64,000 nucleotides of DNA from positions 58,882,222 through 58,946,221 of the forward strand of contig OY998179.1 of assembly GCA_963921935.1 (NCBI GenBank), written 5' to 3'. The notes under the pieces were generated by a model that was not told the origin of the DNA, ran no database searches, and was given only the letters and a program-made list of their open reading frames with translations. Shown here in pieces: positions 44,978 through 56,839 of this stretch (its first letter is position 1; each line of letters begins with the position of its first letter). Position numbers and translations under genes: made by a program. The stretch is from Galeruca laticollis (lineage: Eukaryota > Arthropoda > Insecta > Coleoptera > Chrysomelidae).

Positions 44978-45155
44978 CCGGCTTTTGCCTATGGGATATA
45001 ATATAAATTACATTTTGAGATGTAATATTTTATCGCTCATCATACATTTTGAACAAGACCGTTCACAATGTGCAATAATATATATTACATCCCAAACTAT
45101 GAATATTCCGTGTGTTTGGCAGACAAAAGCGATAGGAAGCGCTTGTCGGCAAAAT
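44978..45155. repeat. Left arm of a diverged inverted repeat around the piggyBac
   Basis: CGGCTTTTG, CTATGGGATATAAT and TTTGGCAGA/AAAGCG words pair in reverse with 49455-49640. It may be the TIR of a larger, older element whose interior is 45155-49455. Confidence 0.55.
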
Positions 45156-45269
45156 GGCGATCGCTAAGCGGTAAGCGCTGTCAACTGCTAAATAGCTATT
45201 TTCCTCTAGGACACTAAGTTAGCTTTAACCGGGTAACCTAACCCAAATTATTCGTTTGTTTGTGAAGTA

Positions 45270-45600
45270 GGCATATTGTAATAATCTAGGGAATTCAGTC
45301 ATGTAATTACCGGTGTCATAAATGTAATAACGTAAAGAAAAATCAATCAATGTAATTATTCGCTGGAGTCACCTATATAATAACGTATTCACCAGTGTAA
45401 TAACACTAAAGAAAACTCTGTAATAACCAAGGAAAAAAAACTGCTGCCACCCAAATGTAACAAATCGCTGTCACCAGTTGTAATACTCTTAAGTGAAACT
45501 GCAATAATTCTAAAAAAACTCTGCCACTACTGTAAGAATATGTGGTTATTCTATCATGTAACTATTCCCTGAATCTTCTAATGTAATGGTCCTAGACGCT
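45270..45600. repeat. Degenerate GTAATAAC-rich repeat region
   Basis: TGTAATAA-like words recur about every 20-35 bases (45278, 45322, 45399, 45421, 45479 and others), often next to TCACC/CACTGG and AAAGAAAA words. It looks like an old, decayed minisatellite. Confidence 0.4.
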
Positions 45601-47056
45601 GGGTTTCTGGGTGCGTTGTAATCTCTATTGCCCCAGAAAACACCCTGTTCGCTTCGTCGTATTTCTGCTAACAAAATCCCGCTTACGTGTAAACAAACCT
45701 GCGCCAAATGTACCTAAAGGAACGAGAAGGCAGCGTAGCTGGCTGTTACCACCCACGATTTCGTGGGAGACAGTAGTCGTCGGCTCCTGGAAGAAATGTC
45801 CGAAAGGGTTTGCTTCGGCCTCCGCTGCTACCCGTTGTCGTTGGTAACGAGAGGTCTTGTGCTATATGGTTACGTCAGTTAGGGGGGGGGGTGGGTTGAG
45901 GAAAAATCTTATGTGTTACTCTAATGGGTATATGTTATGTATTCATATAATCATGCTCTCCTGGTTGAGAAAATAAACTAATCGATAATGATTTCTTTAG
46001 CGAGTTTATTATAAAAAATAAACAAAAATGACCCCAATTGACAAAAGTGTCAGGAATAATTGTATGTAAAGACTTGTGACTGTAAATAATTAAAACCAAT
46101 GATGGGATCGAGAGGAAACTTGAGGTACCATGTTACATTAACGAGAATGAAATGCAAAATAAAATGAAATTTGTTTGTTTAAAAAATAATCGCCGCAACC
46201 TAAATATTTCACACACCCTATATATGAAACTTTGAAATTAACAATTTAGTATTTAACCTCAAATGTGCTCCCTATCCTTGATTCATACGGAAAGATATTA
46301 CCATTGAATACTCGTATGCGATATGAAATAACATAAATTAAACTATAGAGCTAGTATCATAGATACGGGCGGGCAATGCTAATAATTTGACCAAACTACA
46401 GAAAATCATAGTACACAGTTAGTATAATTTTGAATTTGACTTACCAATTTTCAGATTGGGTGTTCACAAAAACGCCGACGGCTACGACTCGCGTTTCGAA
46501 TGAAAAACCCTCCAGAGAGCGTACAGTAGACGCTCCCATGTAATTTTCTTTTCCTCCTTTCAAAAAAATTACACTTGGTAAGTTGAAACACTACGTCTTG
46601 ATTATATGTTACTTAAACTCTGAGGACTCCTCAAAAACCGCTATTCGCGAGTTTTTACCAACTGCCACTTCATCTCTTACATTTTCGTAGCTTCAGTATT
46701 TTCGCTATCTAAGCTACGTTTTTTTTTGTACATGTTACTTCCTGATTGGTTGTCCCCTATCGTTCGGCAGAGTTGCATAATAGTTTTTTATCTCGATTAA
46801 AAATGAGTTTTATTCTATTCCGCAAAATTTCGTTATTTTGACGTAATTATTATTTCCTGTTAAAATATTCTTTTTTTTGCAACAAATTCAGACTGCTTAG
46901 CTGACTGTTTTTCCTTTGGTCGTATGTCAATATCCGCTTTCTTTACTTTATACGTTACAATATGAAATGAAATTTGTTATACAGGGTGATACTTCCTATG
47001 TTTCGTTCGTTGGTATCTATTACAATATTAAAAAACTATCAATTATGAATAACATA
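45600..47056. other. No gene recognised
   Basis: A GC-richer patch at 45600-45880, ending before a G run (45884-45893), has a 78-codon frame that I do not recognise. The rest is AT-rich without visible features. Confidence 0.4.
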
Positions 47057-47060
47057 TTAA

Positions 47061-49330
47061 CCCTTGGACGGGCGCGCCTTAAATTATGACATGAGCAGGC
47101 GCGTGGCGCACTGAGTGCACCAGCTTGATGAATTGTCGCTAAACCACAGTAAAACTATTTTTAAATGTTGTTCATTAATTATACATATAATTATAACGTT
47201 AAAAGTGAGAATAAGAACAAATTGAGCCAAACATTTTTAAAAATTGCATCTTAAAAAATATTAGTCACTATCCTCGTTTGGTGATTTGGTTTGTCTGGAA
47301 CATTTTGGATAACTAGTTTTAATAATAGAATGAGCCTTGCACACGAAGTCCTTACAAATATCGCATCTTATGGTAGTATTTTTATTTTTGGATCTACCAC
47401 ACGTGACACAACGTCCTTTTCTCTTCTGGTCGGGTTCTGCTTCCTTTGCTACTTCTTCATTTAATTTGTATTGTGCTAGAGAGGCTTTGATATCCAGTGG
47501 AAGTGAAGTAATGTTTGCCCTTTCCACATGAAAAGGTTTCATGAGACTCATTGCTAGGTTCTTCAGGAAAATTCTTCGCTTAATTTTTTGCATTGGAATT
47601 GTATAAAATGAATGCATTTATACCAGCCATGTCCATTATTGAAAAGAATATAACTAAATGCCACCTTCTTGTGATTCTTTTGACTGAGTAGGAACCGCAC
47701 ACCTGATCAACTGTATCAACTACGCCTTTAGTAGCATTGTAGTCCAGAATCATTTCCGGTTTCTTTGTATTTTGACAAATTTCTCCTGAATCATGCATTG
47801 TTGATAATAATATAACCGATTTATTTTTCTTTGGAACGTGAAACACGATTGTAAGATTCTTTCGAAACCCAAAGATAGATGATTTTACAACTCTGTTCTT
47901 GTGAGGTAAAAGCTCAACTGGTAATTCCTTCTTATTTTTTTTAACGTTTTAACGTTTAATCATCTAGTAAGATTTGAGCAAGAGGAACGCTTTTATACCA
48001 GTTGTCGGTTGTCAGATTCCTTTTGGTACCTTTGATAGGATCAACAAGTCTTTTGACAATTTCTGTAGGTGTATTTTGTACCTTATATGGCCCTTCCGAT
48101 TGCTGGCCGCAATAGATTTCAATATTACTTATGAAATGCGTTTTTGCGTCGCATAACTCAAACATTGTTATGCTTTTTTTATTTGGCAGGCTTATTCGGT
48201 ATATACTGGATGAAGCTGCAACGACCCCGAAAGGCTTCTAGTTTTTCATCTATTATTGCATATTCTCCCAAGGAATAAATTTCCTGGCAATTTGTAACAA
48301 ATTTTTCAAAAATTACTCTGATTGCAGTCAATTTGTCGGTTTGCTTCCGATGTTCCCTGGTGTTACGATCATCGAATCGAATGCAACGTAACAAAAATAA
48401 AAATCATTTCCAGCTCATGACTTGCCTTGTGATTCCAAAACCACTTTCAGCGTCCCACATTTCTTCAACATTGCAATGATTGTTTCTTTTATCGCCTATG
48501 AAATACAGTAATCCAAGAAGGGCTGCAATCTCATTCTTTGTAGTATTTCTTACATCACGAGCTCTCTGGTATTCTACATTTGCTCTTTTGTTATTTATAT
48601 ATAGATTGGTACACTTCACAATTTCCTCAATCATAAATGAGTCAGTAATCAATTCCAACGCAGAAATTTCGGATGAAAGTTCTTTGGCTACTTGGTTTGG
48701 TCCAGGTTGAATTTTCAACAAATTCTTGTGTTTTACTTTAGACATGACTGACACATTTGTCTTGTACCATTTTGTAGCTTTGTCTTTGGCTAAAAAGAAA
48801 TTAGTGTCAGGAACCATTTCATCGTCCGACTCCGGTTCCGAATTCTCATTCTCCGTGCAATCTTGTTCAGAATTTGAATCATGATCACTATGAACCACAA
48901 TTTCCTCCTCTTCAGATATGTCTTCGTCTTCAAGAGGTAGTTCATCATCTTATGATTCTTTTAAGCGTTTTATTTCTTCTCGCAATTCATCATCCGTTAC
49001 GTACTTTCTAGCCCTACAATTATGAAAAATAAAATTGGAATATAATTTATAATTACTATACTATATAAACAACAAAACAATAACAATATCAAAAAATATA
49101 TATGTAAGTAAGACTACTTACATGACCAGGCGCGCGGCGCACTCAGTGCGCCAGTTAGAGCAGGTCTAAGAAAACAATATTTTAAACCCACACAGGCTCG
49201 GGTAAGAAGTACACGACTGTCTCTATCTAAGCATAATAGTTTACTACTGGAATACCTTGAGAATTGGCGGCGTAATAAAAATATTTACAGTTCGGTGGGA
49301 GAAAATGGCGCCAGCGCGCCCGCTCCAGGG
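47061..49330 (-). mobile_element. piggyBac-like transposon with TTAA duplication
   Basis: The ends are CCCTTGGACGGGCGCGCC (47061) and its inverse GGCGCGCCCG-like GCGCGCCCGCTCCAGGG (to 49330), each flanked by TTAA (47057-47060 and 49331-49334). GC-rich subterminal palindromes GGCGCACTGAGTGCACC (about 47107) and GGCGCACTCAGTGCGCC (about 49146) are likely transposase contact sites. The transposase relic fills the interior. Confidence 0.92.
47230..49012 (-). pseudogene. piggyBac transposase (DDE_Tnp_1_7), broken
   Basis: It reads from about 49010 (RKYVTDDELREEIKRL, then a stop) through an acidic N-terminus. The core follows: MIEEIVKCTNLYINNKR, KNEIAALLGLLYFIGDK, CIRFDDRNTREHRKQTDKLT (catalytic Asp in RFDD), YAIIDEKLEAFRGRCSFIQY (DE.L..FRGR) and LTTDNWYKSVPLAQ (second Asp region, normally T.DN.YTS). 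DYNATKGVVDTVDQVC (third Asp, normally N..KGGVD) is next, and finally the Cys-rich CVTCGRSKNKNTTIRCDICK with CKAH. Frame breaks lie near 48950, 48400, 48170, 47950 and 47600. The catalytic aspartates remain visible, but the gene cannot be read through. Confidence 0.88.
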
Positions 49331-49454
49331 TTAAATAACGTAGTGGAAGATACTTTTGGTGATTATATTGCTTGAAACTGATTTCAAAACAAACAAAATA
49401 AATAAGCTAAATGCCGGTTTGTGTCAGCGCTATTGAAGGTCGTTCCTCAGTGCT

Positions 49455-49640
49455 AGTAATCGCTAACAAGCGCTTTTTTCTGCCAAATACACCCATTATT
49501 TCGACCGACTGTGCTATATTTGAAGATGTAAATTCGCCCTCTACCGGAGCTTAACTGTTTATTACAGTGTGAACAGCAAACGAGGAATGTAATATATAGC
49601 TCAAGATGTAATATATATTATATCCCATAGTCAAAAGCCG
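49455..49640. repeat. Right arm of the diverged inverted repeat
   Basis: Inverse partner of 44978-45155 (AAGCGCTTTTTTCTGCCAAA, GATGTAATATATATTATATC, CCATAGTCAAAAGCCG). Confidence 0.55.
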
Positions 49641-50860
49641 TGTGGTGGTTACTTAGCAATTGCCCCTCGTATAGACTTTATTAACCATAGAACCATTTAT
49701 CTTTGAGAAAACACTTACCTCGTAACCATTCTTTAGGGTTGAATAAATAACATCGTTAAAAACTCACTGGGATAAATATAATTAGAAACTACTAACACAG
49801 ATTATAGATACACAATGCATACGTTTGTACTATTCAAAATAATAATAATGAATCATCCTTCAATGTGTGGAACTTTCCTATTTATAGGAAGTATTCAAAA
49901 CTAACGCATGTGAATACGATGTTTTACTAAGCGGACGTGTTTTGCTATGTTTACTTGACCTTAATAGTTCGGTGGCCGCTATCTATATTGAGATTATTAT
50001 TTACACAATTTTAACAATGTCTTTTCTTTTGATAAAGTCTTTTTGGGATCATCACAGCCGGCTTAATTATTTTTTTTTAATTTCATACCTACTGTATCCG
50101 TTACGTTGCTGAAGCGTTTGTCAACAATAAAATATTGACAGTAATAATAATTGAAATTTGTGTTACCTTCAACGAATGAACATGACACGTTCTCGTAGTA
50201 AAATATACTATGCAATTATACCACGAACGCAAAATGAATTAATCCAGCTTAGTCAGGGAACAAGCGTGATGGCATTATATTACGAATAAAGATATTTAAT
50301 CCTGAAAATCGGGGAAATGGGAAACAATATCAAGGAAAGTCAAAATATTGGTTTACAGACACTATAACAAAATTTCAGACCATATAGACGTCTTTGTGGT
50401 ACGGATAATCTGAACGAAACACATACAAACAGAAGAAACGCGGATCATGGTCTCTGATCATTCTCCTCACACTTGCTACTATACTACAAAAATATCAGCC
50501 TAGATTATTTAATAGTAAGTGTGGCTGGAGAAGCTGTTAAATCAATGTAGAAAATTTTATTAACCTCTTGGAACTATTAAATAATTAGACATAGGACTAG
50601 AAATACTTAGTAAGACTGCGTGGAGTACCAACCCAATCATAACAGTAAGATCGAAGGGAAATAATTATATTTATATATTTTGGAGTTTTCTTGGGTATAG
50701 GTTTCATGGAAAAAATACGAAAATCTTATGACGTTTCGCCTATCATAGTAGGCTTTTTCAAATATTGTTCTATTGTGTTCAGAAGTACCTACGAGTGAAA
50801 GGAATGTGTGTGTGTGTGTGTTGGGGGGACAGGGATGGCCTCAGTCGAAGACTATTGGCC
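49640..50860. other. No gene recognised; short GT repeat at 50805-50821
   Basis: AT-rich DNA without visible coding or repeat structure apart from a GTGTGTGTGTGTG run. Confidence 0.5.
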
Positions 50861-50902
50861 ACAGAATTTTTTTTTTATTTTTTTTTTGTCATATGAATAT
50901 AC

Positions 50903-52400
50903 TTACAGATCTATTCTTGCTTCCTTAATGAAGTTTATTATTGCATCGAAAGTATCTTTATTTATACATGCCAGGAGAGAACTCATATTCAATGGAAAAG
51001 GAAAGTTATTGTTCCTTAAAGAGGTATATAAATTTGATATAGCCACTTTGTTTTTCTTACACTCCAGAAATATATGATTGGTATCACCTATCGACACGTT
51101 GTCGCAGTTGCACGATGGAGACTGTAGAATACCCAATTTATGTAGGTGAGCAGGGAAACGGCCATGGTTTAGTTTTAGTCGCGTTATAATTGATGCGTAT
51201 TTTTTTCTATAATCAAACATTGTTATATGAGGAATGTTATTTGGAAGATTTGGATGAAGCTGGAAATAGAAGCTTTTAGATCTTTTGCTGTTGTTATTGT
51301 AAGCTTCTCTCCATCTATTTCTTATGGATTTTTTATGCCTGTTAATTACGTCAGCCTGACAGGAAAAGTTTAATAACTCTTTTAATTTGCTAGCTTCTTT
51401 TGCCTGGTGGTCTACCTTCTCATTGCCTATAACGCCGCTATGGCCTTTTACCCATATGATAGCAATTTGTTTATTATTAATTTTTAATTGATACAATAAG
51501 TTTTTTATTTCTAAGATCAGTTCCTGATTATAAATGTTTATAGGAGATCCTTCGATAGCTTGTAAAACCGATTTCGAGTCTGTCATTATAGCAGCTGATT
51601 GCACAGGATTTAGTGTGCACCATATTAAGCATTGTTTTATTGCAAGAGCCTCGGCAGAGTATACCGAAAATATGTCTGCTATTCTGAATTTTTCGACATG
51701 ATTAGTGTTTGAAACAAAGAATGCTGCTCCTGTTCCATCATCATATTTGGACCCATCTGTAAATATTTTAGTTATATTGTCTCCGAAATCATTCAGTATA
51801 GTTGTAAGTATTAAGTTATTTAGATTAGGAATTTCGGTGTATAAGGGGTATATGACGGTTGGTCGAAATATGATACTTTTGTAACTGTACTTATATATAG
51901 GGAGTTTAGGAGAATTTAAGATGAAATCTTCATCTTGATTGGTATTAATAAAGGCCTCTGCCAAGGGAGGAGTAGATTTTATTCTCCAGTACGGAACTGT
52001 AAGGTTACACGTATTTATATAAGCGATTTTTTGGACCATTTCCGTATTAAATGCTCTATATTTAATAATTTGTTTTTCAGCTAAAAATTGTCTCCGTATG
52101 TTAAGTGGCGGTTCTTGCATTTCTGCCAAAACTGCTTGGTTAGGAGATGACATCATTAACCCCATACAAATTTTTAAGGCTTTATATTGAATACGGTCGA
52201 TAATTAGTAGATTTGTTTTAGATGTTGCTCCATATAATGTACACCCGTAGTCCAATATGGAACGAATATAGGTCTTGTAGAATGTATACATCAAATTGAC
52301 GTCTGCTCCCCATTTTCTTTTGGAAACCACTTTTAGCAAATTCATACCTTTTTCACATTTGTTTTTAACATACTTGATATGATTTGTCCACAGCAGTTTT
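50903..52400 (-). pseudogene. I-like LINE ORF2, C-terminal half with RNase H
   Basis: A 480-codon open frame starts after the Crypton insertion; codons just before it (52400-52345) belong to the same LINE frame (DKKLLWTNHIKYVKNKCEKG). The thumb region reads YKTYIRSILDYGCTLYGATS. The RNase H has FTDGSKYDDGTGAAF (first Asp), AEALAIKQCL (Glu), IMTDSKSVLQAI (Asp) and WVKGHSGVIGNEKVDHQAKE (His and last Asp). It ends with the CNCDNVSIGDTNHIFLEC zinc motif. This half is uninterrupted, but it is cut off from the catalytic RT by the insertion. Confidence 0.88.
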
Positions 52401-52464
52401 TTATCAACAGTAAAAACACAAGAGCTTTTTTTTTATCGGATAAATTTCTCTTTGCAACGAAACA

Positions 52465-52579
52465 GTTTTGCCAATCACTAATTTTACGAGAAAAACTGAC
52501 ATGATAAAATCGCGACACCGAAGGTGGAGCGATTTTATCTAATGTCAGTTTTTCGAGCAAATTTAGTGATTGGCAAAAC
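52465..52579. repeat. Subterminal hairpin of the Crypton derivative
   Basis: The same ~50-nt stem as in the long copy, here with a better-paired base (CCAATCACTAA with TTAGTGATTGG). Confidence 0.88.
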
Positions 52580-52747
52580 TTTGAGTCAAAGAGGAATTTA
52601 TCTAATAAAAGAAAAGCTCGAGTGTTTTTTGGCAAGATAAATTAACGACAGAATATATGGATGAACAACAACAATAATTGCGACTCATTGTCATTGTGTA
52701 AAAGTGACGTCCGCTTACTAGATATTGAGGAAGAGAAGTTTTTATCG

Positions 52748-52776
52748 CGATAAAAAAGGATGCACCTTTTTTATCG
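52748..52776. repeat. Second short hairpin near the other Crypton end
   Basis: CGATAAAAAAGG, loop ATGCA, CCTTTTTTATCG: a perfect 12-bp stem, preceded by the overlapping palindrome TTTTTATCGCGATAAAAA. The long copy has a slightly altered version near 40920-40960. Confidence 0.85.
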
Positions 52777-52837
52777 ATGGCAAAGTGACAATAACATTTC
52801 TAGGTATATGACATTTTAACATTGGAGTTAATTTATC

Positions 52838-55050
52838 TAAGATAATGCCTAGATATTTGAATTCGTCGACAAATGGAATCTTAAAACCAGCCAGGTAAGT
52901 AGCTCCAGCAGTCCTAACTCGGTGTCGAGTAAAACATACCAAAGCAGTCTTATCCTGAGAGATACTGAATCCCATATCATTAAACCAACTTATTAGTAAC
53001 TGCATACATTCTCCCAGATCCCCTAAACAACGCTCATAAGAACTACGGGTAAAGTAAAAACACAGATCATCCGCATATTGAATCATGTTAAATTTATCAT
53101 CTACTAACCTATGCAGATCTGCAGTGTAAATATTAAATAAGATAGGGCTCAGTATAGATCCCTGCGGTAAACCATTATATACTATATGTGGACCATGTAA
53201 TACGTTATTATGATCACGTATAAATATTTTTCTACAATGAAAAAGATTAATAATATTGGTAGAGACAGTTTTATTAATTCCAATATTTTCCATTTTATTT
53301 GCTAAAATATTAAGATCAACTACATCATATGCCCCCGTTAAATCAACAAACAAACATAATGTGTAGTAATTTTTAGAGAAACTTATTTGTATATCTGACA
53401 CTAAATGACTTACAGCGTCTATAGTGCCACGTCCTCTGCGAAAACCATATTGAATGTTTAGCAATAGAGCCCTAATTTCAACAAAATGTTCCAATCGAAT
53501 TTTTATTAATCTTTCAAAAGTTTTTGTAATACAAGATATCAACGAGATGGGGCGAAATGATGAAGACAAACCAGGGTCTTTATTAGGTTTAAGAATGAGA
53601 CAGACTATAATATTTTTAAAGCAATCAGAATACTTTTGCTTCCTCCACCAATCATTGAATAATTGCAATAAAAATTTTTTTGCTGAAATAGGTAAATTAT
53701 TAATTATTTTGTAGATAAAACCGTCTAGACCTTTTTTAATTACTAAATCCAGTTCATGAATCGTAAAAGAAGCTAGCAATTCGTCTTCATGATTGAATAT
53801 AAACTTGACATCTGTTTTAACCCCAAAATTAGAAGCAGATGGAGGGGCTATTTTATTTAGAATATCATCAATTAAATCTTTTGAAATTGGTTTTTTGGGG
53901 CATTGAAAACTTTTATTGTTAAGCCTTCTAACAAATTTCCAAATCTCTGTTAAAGGAGTATTTTTATTAAGTTTATTTAAAAAGTTAATCCAACTGCCGC
54001 GTTGTTTGTTTTTGAATAAGCGTTTCGCTTGCGCAGCTAAGTTTTGATATATTATATAATTATTGTAATTGGAATGAATTCTATAATTTTTTAATGCCGT
54101 TTTACGTTTTTCTACCATCCTTACGCATTCCTCATCCCACCAAATAGGTCTAGGAGAAACGGGAGTAAATGCCTTTTTAACAGGCATCGAACGATCTGCT
54201 GCAGAAGAAATGATCTCAAAAAATGCTGCGACTTTGTCTGTAAGATTTGTATTATTTTCAGTAAGTAATTGATTTATGTCTGCTTCCAACACTTTATGAA
54301 ATGTATCCCAGTCTGCTCGAGAGTCATTCCATTTTGTCGACGGATTTACAGTGAAGGACTTTGGATTAATCTGAATTCCGATAGCTATTGGGTAGTGGTC
54401 TGATCCCATTGTGTCGTCTAACACTTCCCAAGTTAACCTGTCTACTAAAACGTGCGAAGTTAATGAGATGCCAACTGCTGAATGGTTTCCCCTAGGGTTA
54501 ACTCTAGTAGGAGTGCCGTCGTTTAACACAACAAGCTCTAAATAATCGATTGCATCTGCTAAAATTTTTCCATGCCGATCATCCGGTATAGGACCCCACA
54601 TACCATGGTGTGCATTAAAGTCGCCGCAGAAAATACTATTGGTATCAAATTGCTGGAATAAATTTAGCCAATCGTTGTAATTGACGGCTATATCAGATGG
54701 ACGGTATAAAGATACTATCGAAATGTTTAAAGAGGACAATGTAATTGCGCATACTTCTAGATCTTTATTAAACGATTGTATAATATCTACCTCTGTATAA
54801 TCTATACCCTGCCTTATAAAGATCCCTACACCACCATAACCATCGATTCTGCACTTTTTAATTGAGTTAAATCCTTTTAAAACAAAATTTTCGTCTGGCT
54901 TGAGCCATAATTCTGATACTACTATAATGTCAATATGTGTTTTATTAATAAAGTTACTCAAACTAGCTTTATTTGCTTTTAGTGACCTGCTGTTCCATTG
55001 TAATAAACTTAGTTTATTCTTTATAATTTTATGATCGCTAGACGGGAAGG
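52838..55050 (-). pseudogene. I-like LINE ORF2, N-terminal half: endonuclease and RT
   Basis: The frame is open from about 55040 (NKLSLLQWNSRSLKANKASL, the first APE endonuclease block) to the Crypton. Endonuclease blocks: VVSELWLKPDE, GGVGIFIRQGI, IFCGDFNAHHGMWG and GSDHYPIAI (SDH). RT blocks: LILKPNKDPGLSSSFRPISL, NIQYGFRRGRGTIDAV, LCLFVDLTGAYDVVD (first Asp), YNGLPQGSILSPILFNIYTA, QYADDLCFYF (YADD) and FKYLGIIL. The middle, before RT block 0, lacks the usual KAPG..G sequence and may have a small deletion (IKKGLDGFIYKI). The protein would be truncated by the insertion after the YLGI block. Confidence 0.88.
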
Positions 55051-55138
55051 TTAATATTCAGATTCGGATCCGGACGCAGATCCGGATCCATTATAACTCA
55101 AATCCATCTTATCTGTAGAATTATCGGCGTCGTACATA

Positions 55139-56403
55139 TTATTTACAAATTCTCGTATTTCCGAGTCTGCAAAAGAGACTGCAGTAGCAGGGAAGTTTTT
55201 TTTGCAAATCTTTGACAAATGTAGATAATATAAATACTGATTTTTCTTTATAACTCATATATTCGTCCCTGTAAGGGTTAGTGCGAACTGAATTAATCTT
55301 TACTTTGAATTGAGGGCTTTTCTTTACAGGAGGTGATTCTATGGTGGGGGATATAGGGGAAGTTTTACGTTTTTTGGGAGAAGGAATATTGGATTTGTTA
55401 ACGGGTTTTCTTAAGGTTATTGGTGTACTTTGGAAGGATGTCTGATTAGAATTAGGTAAGGGAGGAAAATTGATAGAGTTATTTAATACCGCGAATCGGT
55501 TATTTGTAACAATTTTAGCGTACGATGGGTTGATGTAAATATTTTCAGCTTCCCTAAACGATACGTTTTCTTGATAATCTGTTTTATTTGTTTTTGTTTT
55601 ATGAACACGGGGCATTTCCTAGAAACTGAAGGGTGATCATTTATTTTACAATATATACAGATATTGTCAGCTTTACAGTCCTCCTCACGATGCTTTATAT
55701 CGGTGCATTTTTTACATCTGCTCTCTTTGGATTTGCACTGTTTGGCCGAATGGCCGTATCGCAAGCAATTGTAACATTGTACCACTGGTTGTATGTAGGG
55801 CTCTACCTGAAAATTACACAAGTTGATCTGTACATTCTGTGGGATTTCATTGCCCAAAAATTGTACGATAATCATTTGTCTTTTAACTAGACAAGAATTT
55901 CCATCTGAATCTATTATTTTTCTTTTCATACGTTGTACACCTACTACTTTTTTATTGGAAATAATCGCATTTAGTAGATACTCTTCATCGAAGCAAGTAT
56001 CCACCATTCTTATAAGGCCTTTTTTGTGAGTATAGAATCTAGGGATATATGCTATAAGATTGTTTTTTTGTATTATCAAATGATTAACAAGGGAGTTTGC
56101 AGTTTCCAGGGTTTTAAAAATAACTTTCACTCGGTTTATTCCTACTGATTTAATATCCTCAACCTCTTTTTTTAATGTGTCATCCGTAAGGAGATAATGA
56201 CCTATTTTAATAGGGAATAACCTGCCAATGTTTTTTTCTTTATGTTCCACAAAAACAAAAAAAGGGCCTTTATCGCCTGGACTATAACGATTTTCTAAAT
56301 CTATAATATTATAAGTTTCATCTTTTTTTTCCTGTTCCTTGATAAAACCGGATTCTTTTAAATCGGGCGGCTTATCGCCGCCCGTTTTTTCTCCCATATT
56401 CAA
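55139..56403 (-). pseudogene. I-like LINE ORF1 (Gag-like), one frameshift
   Basis: It starts at ATG 56403 or the next ATG at 56397 (MNMGEKTGGDKPPDL). A central RRM-like region (PIKIGHYLLTDDTLKKEV, GINRVKVIFKTLETANSLVN) is followed by three zinc knuckles: CYNCLRYGHSAKQC, CKKCTDIKHREEDC and CIYCKINDHPSVSRKC. Near 55600 the frame shifts and the C-terminal Pro/Ser/Lys-rich tail continues in the 55615-55139 frame (TLRKPVNKSNIPSPKKRKTS). It would bind LINE RNA. Confidence 0.85.
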
Positions 56404-56839
56404 CTAATTAGACGTTTTTCAGATATGTTATTTTAAAATTTATAATGATATGATATTAAAAATATTATTAATTGGAAAATACTTAGCTAGATTAAATCTG
56501 ACTCCAGTAGAATCACAAACACTCGAACACGTCCACTCACTATGACTGTCGAATTCGAACTCGGAGTGAAAGGAATTTAATTGCAATTTGATGGTTTACA
56601 ATGAAGACATTAACACTTAAAAATTACAAATTGGAAATTAAAAATTAAAGAGTTTTCCAATTGACATTTAGAAATAGAATTTTATTGTGGTACGTACCTC
56701 GATGTTGACATGTTTACCCTATAATAAGGAATGGAAAAACAGAAGGTTCTACTATTGTTCTTCTTTTCCTTTTGAAATATGTGTTCCGGTTTTTGTTTGT
56801 TAGTTTTCTATTTGCCAAGAGTTAAGCTGTATAAAGGTG

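Larger units (their letters stand above)
52400..52837 (-). mobile_element. Crypton deletion derivative inserted in the LINE RT frame
   Basis: The body at 52406-52831 has TTTATC at both edges (52400-52405 and 52832-52837). It matches 37977-38228 and about 40858-41008 of the long copy, lacking its middle 2.6 kb. The LINE frame joins exactly if one TTTATC plus the body is removed (GIILD to KKLLW), so the empty site is known. It also has a 24-bp segment (about 52590-52613, holding TTTATCTAA) absent from the long copy. Confidence 0.88.
50868..56575 (-). mobile_element. I-like non-LTR retrotransposon (Gag, EN-RT-RNase H)
   Basis: Near full length on the minus strand: ORF1 (56403-55139), ORF2 (about 55050-50903), and an A-rich tail seen as T runs at 50867-50889. 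The presence of RNase H after the RT and three CCHC knuckles in ORF1 is typical of the I group. A Crypton derivative sits at 52400-52837 within the RT 3' part. The 5' edge is approximate. Confidence 0.8.
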
